Source of the DNA: Saussurea involucrata
Taxonomy: Eukaryota > Streptophyta > Magnoliopsida > Asterales > Asteraceae
Direction: 5' to 3'
NCBI GenBank assembly: GCA_033807775.1
Contig: CM066321.1
Coordinates: 247,306,422-247,370,421, forward strand
Length of the DNA stretch: 64,000 nucleotides
Position numbers and translations under genes: made by a program. The notes beneath the pieces are model-generated. The model saw nothing but the letters and a program-made list of their open reading frames with translations, searched no databases and was not told where the DNA came from. Each line of letters begins with the position of its first letter. Position 1 is the first letter of the stretch. Below, one piece after another: positions 25,420 to 38,000 of this stretch.

Positions 25420-27600
25420 ATGGCAGGTCATCAAGAGCAGCTCATTGCCCAGATGTACCAAGAGTTGGAGGCTGCGCGCAATCAAATCAATGCCCTTGCT
25501 GAGCAAAGTCGAAGGGCATCTGAGAAAATCGCACGACTGAGAAATCAAAATCTGAGTGGATCGTTCGGACCACAGAACGGTCCAAGACCATTCGTTCAGA
25601 ATCCAGGTCCAGGACCGTTCGGTCATAGTCAGCAGTAAGGTCCATTCATGCAGAATCAACAACAGGGATCGTTCATCCCAAATCCTCAATTTGGGCCGAT
25701 TCCTCCTCAGCATTTGAGGCCACCACCCATACATAATGGGTCTCAAGCATACTTCGTCCCTTTCAATGGGGACGCCAATGGCTCGTCGTACGGAAATGAC
25801 ACCATTTCGGGGATTAACCCTCCAACCAGTGTAAATCTCGATCCTAACGACCCCGTCGCTCAGCGGTTGAAGATGCTGGAAGACCAGAATGAACGTGTCC
25901 TGTCTTTGCTCGCTAAGCTACCGGGGGCAGCCGTACCTGTCGACGTTGAGCCTCGTTTGGGGTATCAGGCGTCGCCTTTCGTTGACACGATCGTGACAGT
26001 CGACGTCCCGAAGAAGTATAATATCCCGGCTTTCACGCCCAAGTATTCGGGGATAACCGATCCAACGGAGAATATTGCGCAGTACAAGCAGTTAATGTGG
26101 ACGGTCTCGATCCCGCATATGTACCAGGAAGTTTGCATGTGCAAGAGTTTCGGGGCGACCCTCACGGGTTATTCCCTCCAATGGTTGATTAACCTCAGAC
26201 CCAAATCCATCGGGTCGTTCGCTGAGTTAGTCAACCAGTTCTCCCAGCAGTTCGCCAGTAGTCGCAAGATGGAGAAGCAAACTAGCGACTTATACTATGT
26301 CGTGCAGAAGACCGGTGAATCTATCCGGAGTTATTTCAACAGGTTCAATGCAAAGATGATCAGTGTCCACAACTGCGACGTCAAGACCGCACTTGAAGCC
26401 TACAAACGTGGTCTAGACGACAGTTCGGGTCTGTACACCGATCTGACCAAATATCCTCCGGAAAATTTCGAAGATGTCCGTGCAAGAACCTTAGCTTACA
26501 TGAGGGTGGAGGACGACGCTGCCTTTCGTCGTAAGCATTTAGACGACAAGAGGTCTCTAAGTGTAAAGAAGCCAGAGTTCAAGACGAAGGCAGTATCCAA
26601 GTCAGAGCCTGCACGACAAATTTCGAACGTCCGATTCAAGACGAAGGCGGAGTTCAAGACTACGACCAAATTTCCTTAGTACCCCAAGATATCCTCCTAC
26701 GGATTCAAAAGGATTTCTAAGGACTTGGTCGAGGCCCTGAAGACCGTCGAGGCGACCATCCGGTGGCCAAAGAAGTCCGACAAAGACGACGGTAAGAAAG
26801 ATAAATCAAAATGGTGCGACTTCCACGTCGACCATGGTCATCTGACGGACGACTGTATAGCTCTAAAAAAGGAGCTAGCATACCATGTCCCGAAATGAAA
26901 TCTCAAAGATATCATCGACGACGTCGTTACTCCAGCTAACGACGCTCGACCGCCGACACTCGATAATGCAAAGGTCGTCAACTGCATCACTGGTGGGTCT
27001 GACGTGTGCGGTCTGACGTATTCCGCAGTCAAACGTCATGCCAGGTAGGCACCTGACGATCGGCCTACCCCTCATTCATCAAGACCCAAAGGAGATCTGG
27101 AGTTAGAAGCCATGAAGATCACATTCGACCAAGATGACCTCGGGGACTCATATCAGAAGCATCATGACGGGTTGATCATTTAACTCACGATTGGTAACTG
27201 TCTGACCCGACGAGTCTTGGTCGACGGAGGCAGTTCAGCAAACGCCATCTTCCTTGATACCATCAAGGCCATGGGAATCGATCGATTGGAAATTACCCAA
27301 CGCTCGACAACCTTGGTCGGTTTCAATGGAGACGCGACAAGTACCTTTGGAGGGATCACCCTGCCTGTCTATGCCCGAGGAATCAATAAGCAGACCAAGT
27401 TCAACGTCATTGATTGCCCGTCGGCCTATAACATCATCTTAGGTCGACCGTGGATCCATGACATGAAAGCCGTTCCCTCGACGTATCATCAGACCATGAA
27501 GTTCCCTACGCCGTGGGGAGTCCAGGAGATCAAAAGTGTGCCGAAAGTCACCCGCGACTGCTACAAGACAACCCTGAAGCCGCAGAAGCAGGCCATCTAG
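25420..27600 (+). pseudogene. Tat gag-protease of element A
   Basis: A single frame of about 726 codons starting MAGHQEQLIAQM. The N-terminal part is rich in Pro, Phe, Gln, Asn (QNGPRPFVQNP-like repeats). The gag core follows (PAFTPKYSG ... MYQEVCMCKSFGATLTG ... YFNRFNAKM), then a basic region and an aspartic protease with the active site VLVDGGSS near 27220. In-frame stops at 25636, 26677, 26896, 27046 and 27181 inactivate it. At least two match C-to-T changes when compared with element B. Function in life: virus-like particle protein plus polyprotein cleavage. Confidence 0.85.
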
Positions 27601-27634
27601 CAATTACAGGTCCAGGATGCTTCTGGAACAGCCG

Positions 27635-27639
27635 ACGAC
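27635..27639. repeat. TSD ACGAC, left copy (element B)
   Basis: ACGAC directly before the LTR at 27640; the right copy is 35074-35078. Confidence 0.85.
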
Positions 27640-28521
27640 TGTTTGGGCAAAATTTCACAGGTCTCGACCACGACCAAAAAAGGTAAGACACATGTTATGA
27701 GCTATATCTTGTATTAAGATAAGGTCCCGACAAAGACCTAAAAAACCTCCGTCGTCCCTCCTAAAAGGTAAGTCGAGAGTTCCTCACGACACTCGACCTC
27801 GACGTCGCCTACTTCACACGACTGTCGCATAAAACAATGCAACCTCGACCGACTAACGCGTTACACGACTGTTATATTTGTTCAATGATTAATGCAGGAG
27901 TCAAAGTCATTAATGGGCAACGGTCATAACCGACGAAGAGCAATTATGAAGAGTTACAACTGACGACCGTTACAACAATCATCAAAGATCTTAATGATTC
28001 AATTAACATCATCCGAAGACTATAAATCCCAAGTTCAATCCTCAGTTTCAAGACATCGAATAATACAGGAAGTCGAACAACAGAAGCAAACGCAAACACT
28101 CGAAGAACATTCATTCGAAGCAAAGAGATCATTCATAGAAGATCGCTCTCGACGCACGACATTCATTCTCGACCAACAGTTCACATATTGTTTTCACACA
28201 CGACGCCCATTGTTTTTCCATTTCAAACACTTGTACTTTACATTTCGAAGTCTTTCCCTTCGTTTGTATTGTAATCTCTGTACGATCGGCACCCGGAACA
28301 CCAAGGACATCGCCCCTGATTGGCGACCATAGTGCAGTGATGACTTCCACAGTCGTCAGCAGGTTTTTTCCTCGTTGAGGTTTTTCCTGCGTCATCAAAT
28401 CTTCTGTCTCATTTACATTTTTGTCTTTGTCGCACGCCTTTGTCGAATGATTCCTTTCTTTAGTTGTTAAAGTCCACATCGACCTTAAGTTGTCCCTTTG
28501 GTGCGATTTTTGGCATTAACA
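27640..28521 (+). repeat. 5' LTR of element B
   Basis: TGTTTGGGCAAAATTTC to GGCATTAACA. A TATA box TATAAAT lies at 28021-28027. The primer-binding site GTTTGGCGCCATCCGTGG starts at 28522. Confidence 0.9.
28021..28027 (+). promoter_or_regulatory. TATA box in LTR of element B
   Basis: GACTATAAATCCC; the same word is in the 3' LTR near 34573. It is the expected U3 promoter. Confidence 0.5.
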
Positions 28522-28622
28522 GTTTGGCGCCATCCGTGGGACCCCATCTAGAGAAAATCTTCGACAAACGTGCGTTTTACTAACGGTTTCTTGGAGTTTT
28601 CTTTGTTCTCTGTTTCAAGAAA

Positions 28623-30926
28623 ATGGCAGTCCCTGGAGATCAGCAGCATGTCATTGCCCAGATGTACCAGGAGCTTGAAGTCGCTCGAAATCAAATTAAC
28701 GCCATGGCAGAGCAAAGTCGCAGAGCAGCTGAGGAGATCGCACGGCTAAGCAATCCCTTTGGACCTCAGAATGGTCCTAGGTCATTCGTTCAGAATCCAG
28801 GCCAAGGATCGTTCGGTCAGAATGGTCCTCGACCATTCACGCATAATCCAGGTCCAGGATCAGGTCCGTTCGCTCAGAATCAGCATCCAGGTCCGTTCAT
28901 GCAGAACCAACAGCCGGGACCATTCAATCCAAATCCCCAGTTCGGGACGGTTCCTCCTCAGCACATAAGGCCACCACCCATGCAAAATGGGCCGCAGCCA
29001 TTTCAGAATGGGTCGCAGCCATTTCAGAATGGATCGCATCCATTTCAGAATGGGTCGCAGCCGTTTCAGAATGGGTCGCAGCCGTATTTTGTTCCTTTCA
29101 ACGGAGACGCCAATGGCTCGTCGCATGGCAATGGCACCAGTTCAGGAATCAATCCGTAGACAGGGGCAAATCTTGACCCCAATGACCCCGTCGCCCAGCG
29201 ATTGAAAATGCTAGAAGATCAGAACGAGCGCGTCCTATCTTTGTTCGCCAAGCTACCTGGGGCAGCCGTGCCCGTTGATGTCGAACCTCGATCAGGATTT
29301 CAGGCGTCACCCTTCGTCGATGAGATCGCGACCGTTGAGGTCCCAAAGAAGTACAACGTCCCCGCCTTCACGCCTAAGTATTCGGGAGTGACCGATCCAA
29401 CAGAGCACGTCGCGCAGTATAAGCAGCTCATGTAGACGATCTCGATCCCACACATGTATCAGGAGGTCTGTATGTGCAAAAGCTTCGGTGCGACTCTCAC
29501 CGGTCCTGCTCTCCAATGGTTGATCAATCTCAAACCCAAGTCCATCGGGTCGTTCGCTGAATTGGTCAACCTATTCTCCCAGCAATTCGCCAGCAGTCGC
29601 AAGATGGAGAAGCAGACCAGTGACCTGTATTACGTCGTGCAGAAGACTAGCGAGTCTATCCGCAGTTATTTCAATCGATTCAATGCGGAGATGATCATCA
29701 TTCGCAATTGTGACGTCAAGACTGCAATTGAAGCTTATAAGCGTGGTCTGGACGACAGCTCAGGGTTATACACTGACCAGACCAAATATCCTCCGGAGAA
29801 TTTTGAAGACGTCCGAGCTCAAACCCTAGCGTACATGAGAGTAGAGGATGACGCTGCCTTTCGTCGCAAGCATACCGACGACAAAAGATCTTTAGGTGTG
29901 AAAAAGCCCGAGTTCAAGACAAAAGCAATTTCCAAAATAGAGCCCGCGCGCCAGATCTCGAACGTCCGATTCAAGACGAAAGCAGAGGCTAAGACCGCGA
30001 CCAAGTTTCCTCAGTACCCCAAGATATCCTCTTATGGATTCAAAGGATCCACTAAAGATTTGGTCGAAGCTCTGAAGTCCACCCAGGCGACTATTCGATG
30101 GCCAAAGAAGTCCGATCAGGACGACGCTAAGAAAGATAAATCTAAATGGTGCGACTTTCATGTCGACCATGGTCACGCGATAGATGATTGCATAGCTCTC
30201 AAAAAGGAGCTAGCGTATCACGTCCCGAAGGGCAATTTAAAAGACATCATCGACGACGCCGCTACCCCAGCTAACGACGTTCGATCGTCAACCCCCGAGC
30301 ATGCGAAAGTCGTCAATTGTATCATCGGTGGTTCCGACGTATGTGGTCTGACGTACTCCGCGGCCAAACGTCACGCCAGTAAAGCACCTAACGATCGGCC
30401 TGTCCCGCGTTCATCAAGGCCTAAAGGAGATCTGGAGTTGGAAGCTATGAAGATCGTATTCGACCAAGACGACCTCGGCGACTCGTACCAAAAACATCAT
30501 GACCGGTTGATCATTCAACTCACGATTGGTAATTGTTTAACTCGACGAGTCTTGGTCGATGGGGGCAGTTCAACGAACGCCATATTCCTTGGCATCATCA
30601 AGGCCATGGGAATCGATCGTTCGGAAATCACCCGACGTTCGACAACTTTGGTCGGTTTAAATGGAGAAGCGACGAGCACCTATGGAGATATCATCTTGCC
30701 AGTCTACGCCGGAGGAATCAACAAGCAAACCAAGTTCAGCGTCATCGACTGTGCGTCGGCTTATAACATCATCTTAGGTCGACCCTGGATCCATGAGATG
30801 AAGGCCGTTCCCTCGACGTATCATCAGACTCTGAAGTTCCTTACGCCGTGGGGGATCCAGGAGATAAAAAGTGAGCCGAAAGTCGCTCGTGATTGCTATA
30901 AAACCACTCCGAAGCAGCGAAAATAG
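28623..30926 (+). pseudogene. Tat gag-protease of element B, two stops
   Basis: One frame of 767 codons starting MAVPGDQQHVIAQM, homologous throughout to element A's gag. The N-terminal part has a 21-base tandem repeat (PFQNGSQ, about five copies, 28987-29090). The gag core starts near residue 235 and the protease active site VLVDGGSS lies near 30555. TAG stops at 29157-29159 and 29433-29435 (the latter TGG in element A) break it. Otherwise it is complete, ending in a Lys/Arg tail as in A. Confidence 0.85.
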
Positions 30927-31613
30927 ACCTTCTATTGTGGCGACTCACGACGACATTTAGTGTATCGTCTTAAAATCGCCACAAGGGGGTAAGATGGTAG
31001 CAATAATCAAGACGTCCCACGTAGTTGGGCACGACGCGTCAGAAAAGGTACGTCTTCTAAACCCTTTTCTATTTTTTCATACGATTTTTTAAACAACGAA
31101 GATTACTGACTTAAGCATCGGAGGGTCGTTGGTTAGCCAATGACCAACCTCTGACATTGTTTATTCCGCAGAATCGCACGACAATAATCAAACGACTCTA
31201 GTTTCGCAAGGTCGCACGACATAAACGATCAGGTCTATGACTTGATCATCTTTCTACAGGGGCACACGATTCGAATTAATCGCATGACTTAGTCGTACGA
31301 TCGCGAGGTCTATCAATCTCATGATCTAGGTTTCTTAACTTAGAAAAATTTAATATTCCGAATGTATGCTTTAGTCGCATGTGCTTATATTTATATACAC
31401 GATTTAAAAGTCTATTGGCTTATGTTCCAGTTATCGTGTTACAATAGATGCCTAAGTCGCATGATTCCTTGTATATTTTTTATGAATTTGACAGTCGATG
31501 TGATATTTTATAAAGCGTAAGTTCAAAAGAAGCCCAAATTTCATTCGCCGAATAAACCGTCAATTACATCTCAACCACCAACGGTCGATCGGTAAAAATA
31601 CAAATTTTTGCGG
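30927..31613 (+). other. tail of element B with pol scars and a conserved hairpin
   Basis: 30934-31000 matches RNase H of element A (36553-36670) with an internal gap. 31000-31080 matches A's integrase end (38240-38320). 31121-31151 is an inverted repeat (GGTCGTTGG, loop TTAG, CCAATGACC) shared with A at 38351-38381. The remainder is rich in CGAC words and holds no ORF. Confidence 0.7.
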
Positions 31614-33708
31614 TTAGATTTGAGGAGGGGCATCAGTCGCATCCTTGCCTGAGATCCCGCCCTGAAGACCTTCGTCTACCACCTCCTCCTCGACGTCCTT
31701 CTCGTCATCCGAATAAAGGTCTCTCACAGTCCCGACGCCCTTCAAGTAAATATCGAGCTCTTCCGACGCCGAAGCAAGAGGATCCTTCCCTAACAGATGT
31801 CGCCTCATGATTGCCGCCCTAGCAGTCAGGCGAGCTATAGCAAAAACGGACTTACCCTCGTCCCTAGCAGCTTGTACCTCTTTCTCCAGACTCTCCACCT
31901 TGGACTTAGAATCCTCGGCTTCCCTTGTAATCGAAGCCAAGGATTCCTTAACTTTGTCCATCTCCTCCCTCTGATCGGCAACCATGGACAGGGTCTGTAT
32001 CAAGCAATGATTGGCCTCATCCTTTGCATGTCCGACAGCCTCTAGATGCTTCAAGGCGTCATCGAGACGTTTTGATAGAGCCTCTTCACGCTCTGCGGCG
32101 ACCTTCGCCCTATCCGACGCCGCGTTCTCCCTGTCGTGCGCAATAGACATTAGATCCTTTATCTTCATTGTCTCACCCCGCAAAGCTAGGGAAGCGTGGA
32201 ACACCTGCAAAATCATAAAACAAATATTATAAAAAACATACGACACCGACAACGACACCGACAATGACACCGACAACGACACCGACAACGACACCGACGA
32301 ATGAACCAAGTCTTGAAAGAAAGACTTACCATGAAAGCCAGCCCGACGACATGAGCTCCTGTCTCCTTGATAGAAAACCCCACGAAACGCTCCCTGAAAG
32401 AAGGGAGCAGATATTTCCCCAGGTGAGGAAATAAGTTCGTCCCGTCTAGGACACTGCTGGCCATAAAGTCCGACGGCAATGTAAAATTAACCGTCGTGAC
32501 CTTAGCCCCTCCCGTCGGCTGATCCTTGCCCTTGCCGGCCGACAAAGGATCTGACGTGGCTGACGGGGACTTCGCTGTTTCCGCCGGAGGCGCATAATTA
32601 ATAGGCGTCGCAGCGATCGCATCAGAAGTCGACTTCTTGGGCGATGCGACCTTCGCCTTCTCAGGCGTAACGACTCTAGACGAGTCATGAACTCCCGAAG
32701 ACGGTTCCCTCAGAACCGTCGTCCGCGTCTTCTTCGGAACATCTGGACCAGCAGACATAAGGTTCTGCCTCTGCTCCTTGCCCTTACGAGCAAGCTCGAG
32801 CTCAGCTGCTCTTTTAGCAGAGACACGCGGCATCCGTGGTTGAGACTCCTCTGGAAACCACAGAAGAATAAAAATTATGAAAATCAAGGGAAGAAGAATC
32901 GAATTAACACAGAAAGAAATAAGAAGGTACGCTTACCAGTCATCTCTCTTTCTTCTTTCGACTCCCCTTCTTCCTCACGTTTCTCTCCCTGATTTTCTCC
33001 TAAGTATACTAAATCCTCGTCGTCGTCCACCAATTGTCGTACGACAAACGATCGTTCCCCAGTGATGAACTCTAAGAACGCGTCGATCTTTGCTTGAGAA
33101 TTAGCGTAAGGCTTCACGTCCTCGAACTTTATGGCTGTCGACATATAAAAAACAAGTTAAAAACCAAAAACGCAGACGACAGACAACAAAAAAGTACAAA
33201 GCTCACCCGATGTATTCCAGCTGGCCCTAATCCAATCACTCTCAGAGTCAAGGGTCGAATTACGCACAAATGCGTACCGAGTCTTCCACCCGCGATCGTT
33301 CACAGCGGTCCTAAGGACCAGAACCCAATCACCTTTAAGTCTAGAGTATAAACTGCAGCGATGACTCCCATCCTTCTTGGCTTGATAAGCCAAAAGGAGG
33401 TCGCGTACATTCATGGGAGATTCCCAATTCTTAGTGACACGTTCGATCACTTGTACAACTCGCCAAAACTGGGGCATTAGCTGACTCGCTGCTAAGTCAA
33501 ATTCTAGCATAAAAGCCTTAGCTAGAGGTGAGTAGGGCCATTCAAAACCAATCTTAAAGGGATATTCGTATATCATGATATAACCCTCAGGACATTCGTT
33601 CGATCGAATCTGACCTGCGCAAATTAATTCGACCCATGCAGGGATTTTAGCTAACCTCCTAAAGTCATCAAGATCTGACTGTTCTTGAATATTGCTCTCA
33701 GGATCCAT
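31614..33708 (-). CDS. antisense four-exon gene of Tat element B, apparently intact
   Basis: Exons on the reverse strand: 33708-33207, 33134-32937, 32850-32330, 32204-31614. Introns are 72, 86 and 125 bases, all GT-AG (G|GTGAGC...GACAG, G|GTAAGC...TCCAG, ATG|GTAAGT...TGCAG), and phases match at each join. The total is 1,812 bases, 603 aa, with no internal stop. Exon 1 (MDPESNIQEQ...) resembles the 'putative gypsy type transposon' domain (ICAGQIRSN, GYIMIYEYPFKIGF, LAASQLMPQFWR). Exon 3 is Lys/Ser/Pro-rich, then LPSDFMASSVLDG. Exon 4 is a coiled coil of about 100 residues with an acidic tail. Tat elements are known to carry antisense ORFs downstream of pol; their role is unknown. No nuclease or other catalytic motif is visible. 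Confidence 0.75.
32241..32300. repeat. 12-bp tandem repeat inside intron 3 of the antisense gene
   Basis: ACACCGACAACG is repeated about five times on the + strand. It lies wholly inside intron 3 and is absent from the equivalent intron of element A, where the intron is 83 rather than 125 bases. Confidence 0.85.
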
Positions 33709-33907
33709 CGACACTTCTAAAAACAGATTGGAGAAATCGAAGAAATCGTACCTTATATATAAGCACTCTAAGACCTCGAAAATCCTAACTGAGTCGCAGA
33801 TTCTCGCAGGATTAGTAATAATCAGGCAAAGAACAACAAGAAGATCGAGAGGAAATCTTCGCTTAAAACTCTTTGAAATCGTAAAACAGAATAGACCCAT
33901 TGAGGTC

Positions 33908-33917
33908 TCTATTTATG
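33908..33917 (-). promoter_or_regulatory. TATA-like box for the antisense gene
   Basis: The reverse strand reads GCATAAATAGAG, about 200 bases upstream of the ATG at 33708, giving a likely start near 33880. A second candidate, TTATATATAA at 33753-33762, would leave a very short leader. This is inference from consensus only. Confidence 0.4.
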
Positions 33918-34191
33918 CAAACGATCGAATCCCTTGATGATTGCCACACGTCCTTGTCTTTTCGTGTGACCACACGGATCATCGACACCTGTCAAAGACA
34001 GCTGGTAAGCACAATCGTGCGTCAGTATGCCGTCACGACCTCGTTTTCTATTCGACTTCTCGTTCAGTTAAAATTGAACCAATCCGGTTCTGAGACAACC
34101 AAGGTATTTTCCAACACAAGACCCTGAACACCCGACAGGTAAAATTTAAAATTCGAATTTGCCATCCTACTTTCAATTTTTGGGGGCAAAC

Positions 34192-35073
34192 TATTTGAGC
34201 AAAATTTCACAGGTCTCGACCACGACCAAAAAAGGTAAGACACATGTTATGAGCTATATCTTGTATTAAGATAAGGTCCCGACAAAGACCTAAAAAACCT
34301 CCGTCGTCCCTCCTAAAAGGTAAGTCGAGAGTTCCTCACGACACTCGACCTCGACGTCGCCTACTTCACACGACCGTCGCATAAAACAATGCAACCTCGA
34401 CCGACTAACGCGTTACACGACTGTTATATTTGTTCAGTGATTAATGCAGGAGTCAAAGTCATTAATGGGCAACGGTCATAACCGACGAAGAGCAATTATG
34501 AAGAGTTACAACTGACGACCGTTACAACAATCATCAAAGATCTTAATGATTCAATTAACATCATCCGAAGACTATAAATCCCAAGTTCAATCCTCAGTTT
34601 CAAGACATCAAATAATACAGGAAGTCGAACAACAGAAGCAAACACAAACACTCGAAGAACATTCATTCGAAGCAAAGAGATCATTCATAGAAGATCGCTC
34701 TCGACGCAAGACATTCACTCTCGACCAACAGTTCACATATTGTTTTCACACACGACACCCATTGTTTTTATATTTCAAACACTTGTACTTTACATTTCGA
34801 AGTCTTTCCCTTCATTTGTATTGTAATCTCTGTACGATCGGCACCCGGAACACCAAGGACATCGCCCCTGATTGGCGACCATAGTGTAGCGACGACTTCC
34901 ACAGTCGTCCGTAGGTTTTTTCCTCGTTGAGGTTTTTCCTGCGTCATCAAATCTTCTGTCTCGTTTACATTTTTGTCTTTGTCGCACGCCTTTGTCGAAT
35001 GATTCCTTTCTTTAGTTGTTAAAGTCCACATCGACCTTAAGTTGTCCCTTTGGTGCGATTTTTGGCATTAACA
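34192..35073 (+). repeat. 3' LTR of element B
   Basis: 882 bases, the same length as the 5' LTR. The terminal TG is mutated to TA. A purine/T tract (TTTTTGGGGGCAAAC) precedes it. It ends GGCATTAACA, followed by the ACGAC duplication (35074-35078), after which element A's pol resumes. Confidence 0.9.
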
Positions 35074-35078
35074 ACGAC
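35074..35078. repeat. TSD ACGAC, right copy (element B)
   Basis: Matches 27635-27639. Confidence 0.85.
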
Positions 35079-38000
35079 TATCACCTGGAGGAAGTCGTCC
35101 TGGACCAAAAAGTCTTTATAGGTTCGTCCCTCGATCCCTGCCTTAAAGGAAAACTGATATCTTTTTTGTAGGAACATGCCGACTTCTTTGCTTGATCGCA
35201 CAAAGACATGGTCGGCATAGACCCCAGCGTTATTTCCCACAAGCTCAATGTCGACCCGTCATTTAAACCTGTCAAACAAAAGAGGCGTAAATTTGCTCCT
35301 GAACGGAATAAGGTGATAAATGACGAGGTCGACAACCTCCTCAAGACAGGGAAAATCCGAGAAGTAAAGTACCCCGACTGGCTTGCCAATGTCGTGGTCG
35401 TACAGAAGAAAAATGGCAAATGGAGAGTCTGTATCGATTTTATAGATCTCAACAAAGCTTGTCTGAAAGATCCATTTGCATTGCCACATATCGATGCTAT
35501 GGTCAACGCGACAACAGGACATGAACTATTGACGTTCATGGATGCCTATTCTGGATATAATCAAATCCTGATGCACGTCGAGGACCAAGAAAAGACTGCA
35601 TTCATGACAGATCGAGGTATTTACTGTTATAAAGGTATGCCATTCGGTTTAAAAAATGCAAGTTCCACATACCAGCGTCTAGTGAACAAGATGTTCAAAG
35701 ATCACCTTGGCGACATGATGGAGGTCTATATCGACGACATGCTCATCAAGTCGAAACAAGCAGTCGATCACGTCGATCATTTGAGGCAGTCGTTCAACAT
35801 CCTCCGAAAGTATAGCATGAAGCTCAACCCGACGAAGTGTTCCTTTGGTGTCAGTGCCGGGAAATTCCTGGGCTATATGGTCACTCGTCGAGGAATTGAG
35901 GCCAATCCCGACCAGATCAAAGCCATTATCGAGATCAAATCTCCAAGAAATTTCAAAGAAGTCCAAAGGCTCACTGGTCGGGTGGCAGCTCTGAACAGGT
36001 TTATCTCCCGATCCTCAGATAGATGTCATCTATTTTATAACGTCCTCAGGAAAAATAAAGGCTTCGATTGGACCGACGATCATGAGCAAGCACTGCAAAA
36101 ATTGAAGGAATATATGACGTCACCACCTTTGCTGTCGAAGCCTCACGATCATGAGGTCTTGCAACTATATTTGGCTATTGGTCCTAATGCCGTAAGTGCC
36201 GTACTGATGCGAGAAGATGAAAAGCAGCAACTGCCGATCTACTATGTAAGTAAATCTCTCTTGGACGCCGAAACCAGGTATTCCTCTATGGAAAAATTAC
36301 TTTTGTCGCTAGTTACAGCCACAAAGAAATTGCAACACTATTTTGAATCGCATCCTATTACTGTCGTGACTAACTTTCCCCTTAAGTCTGTTTTGAGGAA
36401 ACCCGAGTTGACAGGTCGATTGGTGAAATGGAGCATATACCTCAGTGGTTACGACATCGATTTCAAACCTAGGACAACAATTAAATCGCAAGCATTGGCA
36501 GATTTCATCGCCGATTTTAGTCCTGAATTGGAAAAAGAAGCAGAGCTCGAAGTGTCTACTGTGGCGACTCACGACGACGTGTCCTGGACTCTACATGTCG
36601 ACGATTCATCAAACACTAGGGGCTCAGGACTAGGCGTCGTCTTAAAGTCGCCACAGGGGGGCAAGATGGTGTATTCCGTGCGATGCGACTTCAAAACCAC
36701 CAACAATGAAGCCGAGTACGAAGCCCTGATCGTGGGAATGAATATGGCCCACGACTCGGGGGCAACCGCGCTACATGTCAAAAGCGATTCTCTTCTGGTC
36801 GTGAACCAGATGAATGGAGAATTCGCGGCCAAAGATTAAAAAATGACAGCGTACCTAAAGGTAGCAAAAGAAAAATCAGAAAAGTTTAAATCATTTTCTA
36901 TCGAACAAGTTCCAAGGGACCAGAATACTCAAGCCGACGCTTTAGTAAACCTTGGGTCTGCTCTGGTCGAACCAATATTCGACAACATTCCCATGATCCA
37001 CCTGGCGACGTCGTCCATCGAAAATGACGATGTCGTCCAGATCGAAGACTAGGAAGATGATTGGTCGTGCGACATCAAAAATTTCCTTATACACGACCAA
37101 CTCCCAGAAGACTAGGTGGAAGCTCGAAAGATCAAGTTCAAGGCATCCAGGTATGTCGTGATCGGGGATAGACTCTATCGACGGTCGTCGACAGGCTTAA
37201 ACCTGAGATACGTCATCAGCAAGAGTCAAGTTCAGAAGACCCTTCAAGAGATGCACGATGGGGAGTGTGGCAATCACTCAGGTGGTCGCAGTTTGGCTAA
37301 TCGTATATCTGGGAAAGGCTATTTTTGGCCAACACTACGACAAGACGCCATTAGGTATGTCCAGAACTGTGATCCCTGTCAACGACATTCAGTTACATCC
37401 TATAAACCTTCTGAACCTTTACACTCGACACTGGTCCCATGGCCCTTCATGAGATGGGGGATGGACATTGTCGGCAAGTTACCACCTGCCCCCGGGCAGA
37501 AGGTACATCTCCTCGTACTTACGTATTTTTTTCTAAGTGGGTAGAAGCAGCTGCCTTTTCTCAAGTTCGGGACAAGGAAGTTTTCTCTTTTATCCAAACT
37601 AACATCATATGCAAGTTTGGGATCCCATCCGAAATTGTCTGCGACAATGGATCCCAGTTCATAAGCAACATGACTCGACAATTCTGTGAAGACCGCAATA
37701 TCAAGCTAATGACCTCGACACCCAGGTATCCCCAGGCAAATGGACTTGCTGAATCGAGCAATAAGACCATTATCGCTTCGATCAAGAAAAGGTTAAAAGC
37801 TGCCAAAGGAAGGTGGGTCGAAGAACTCCCTTCAGTCCTGTGGGCAAATCGCACGACGCCCCGCACGTCCACAGGACAAACCCCTTTCTCTTTGGTCTAT
37901 GTTTGCGAAGCAGTTTTGTCGGTCGAGGTCCAGCTCCCAACCTCGAGGCATACTTCCGTCGACCATAACTTGGTTGATTTAAGTTATGACCTCAACGCCC

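Larger units (their letters stand above)
27640..35073 (+). mobile_element. Tat element B: pol-less, nested in A
   Basis: A 7,434-base element with two 882-base LTRs and a perfect ACGAC target duplication, inserted just after element A's gag-protease. It keeps a gag-protease frame (28623-30926) and a reverse-strand gene (33708-31614), but pol is gone: after gag, only about 70 bases of RNase H (30934-31000) and a short integrase C-terminus remnant (31000-31080) remain. By eye the LTRs differ at about 19 sites (about 2%), mostly transitions. It is therefore a non-autonomous derivative that must have used enzymes from a relative. Confidence 0.85.

Noticed and set aside
29149..29346. Reverse-strand ORFs across the Tat gag region
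   Set aside because: They are shadows of the gag frame, with no counterpart logic to the spliced antisense gene further downstream.
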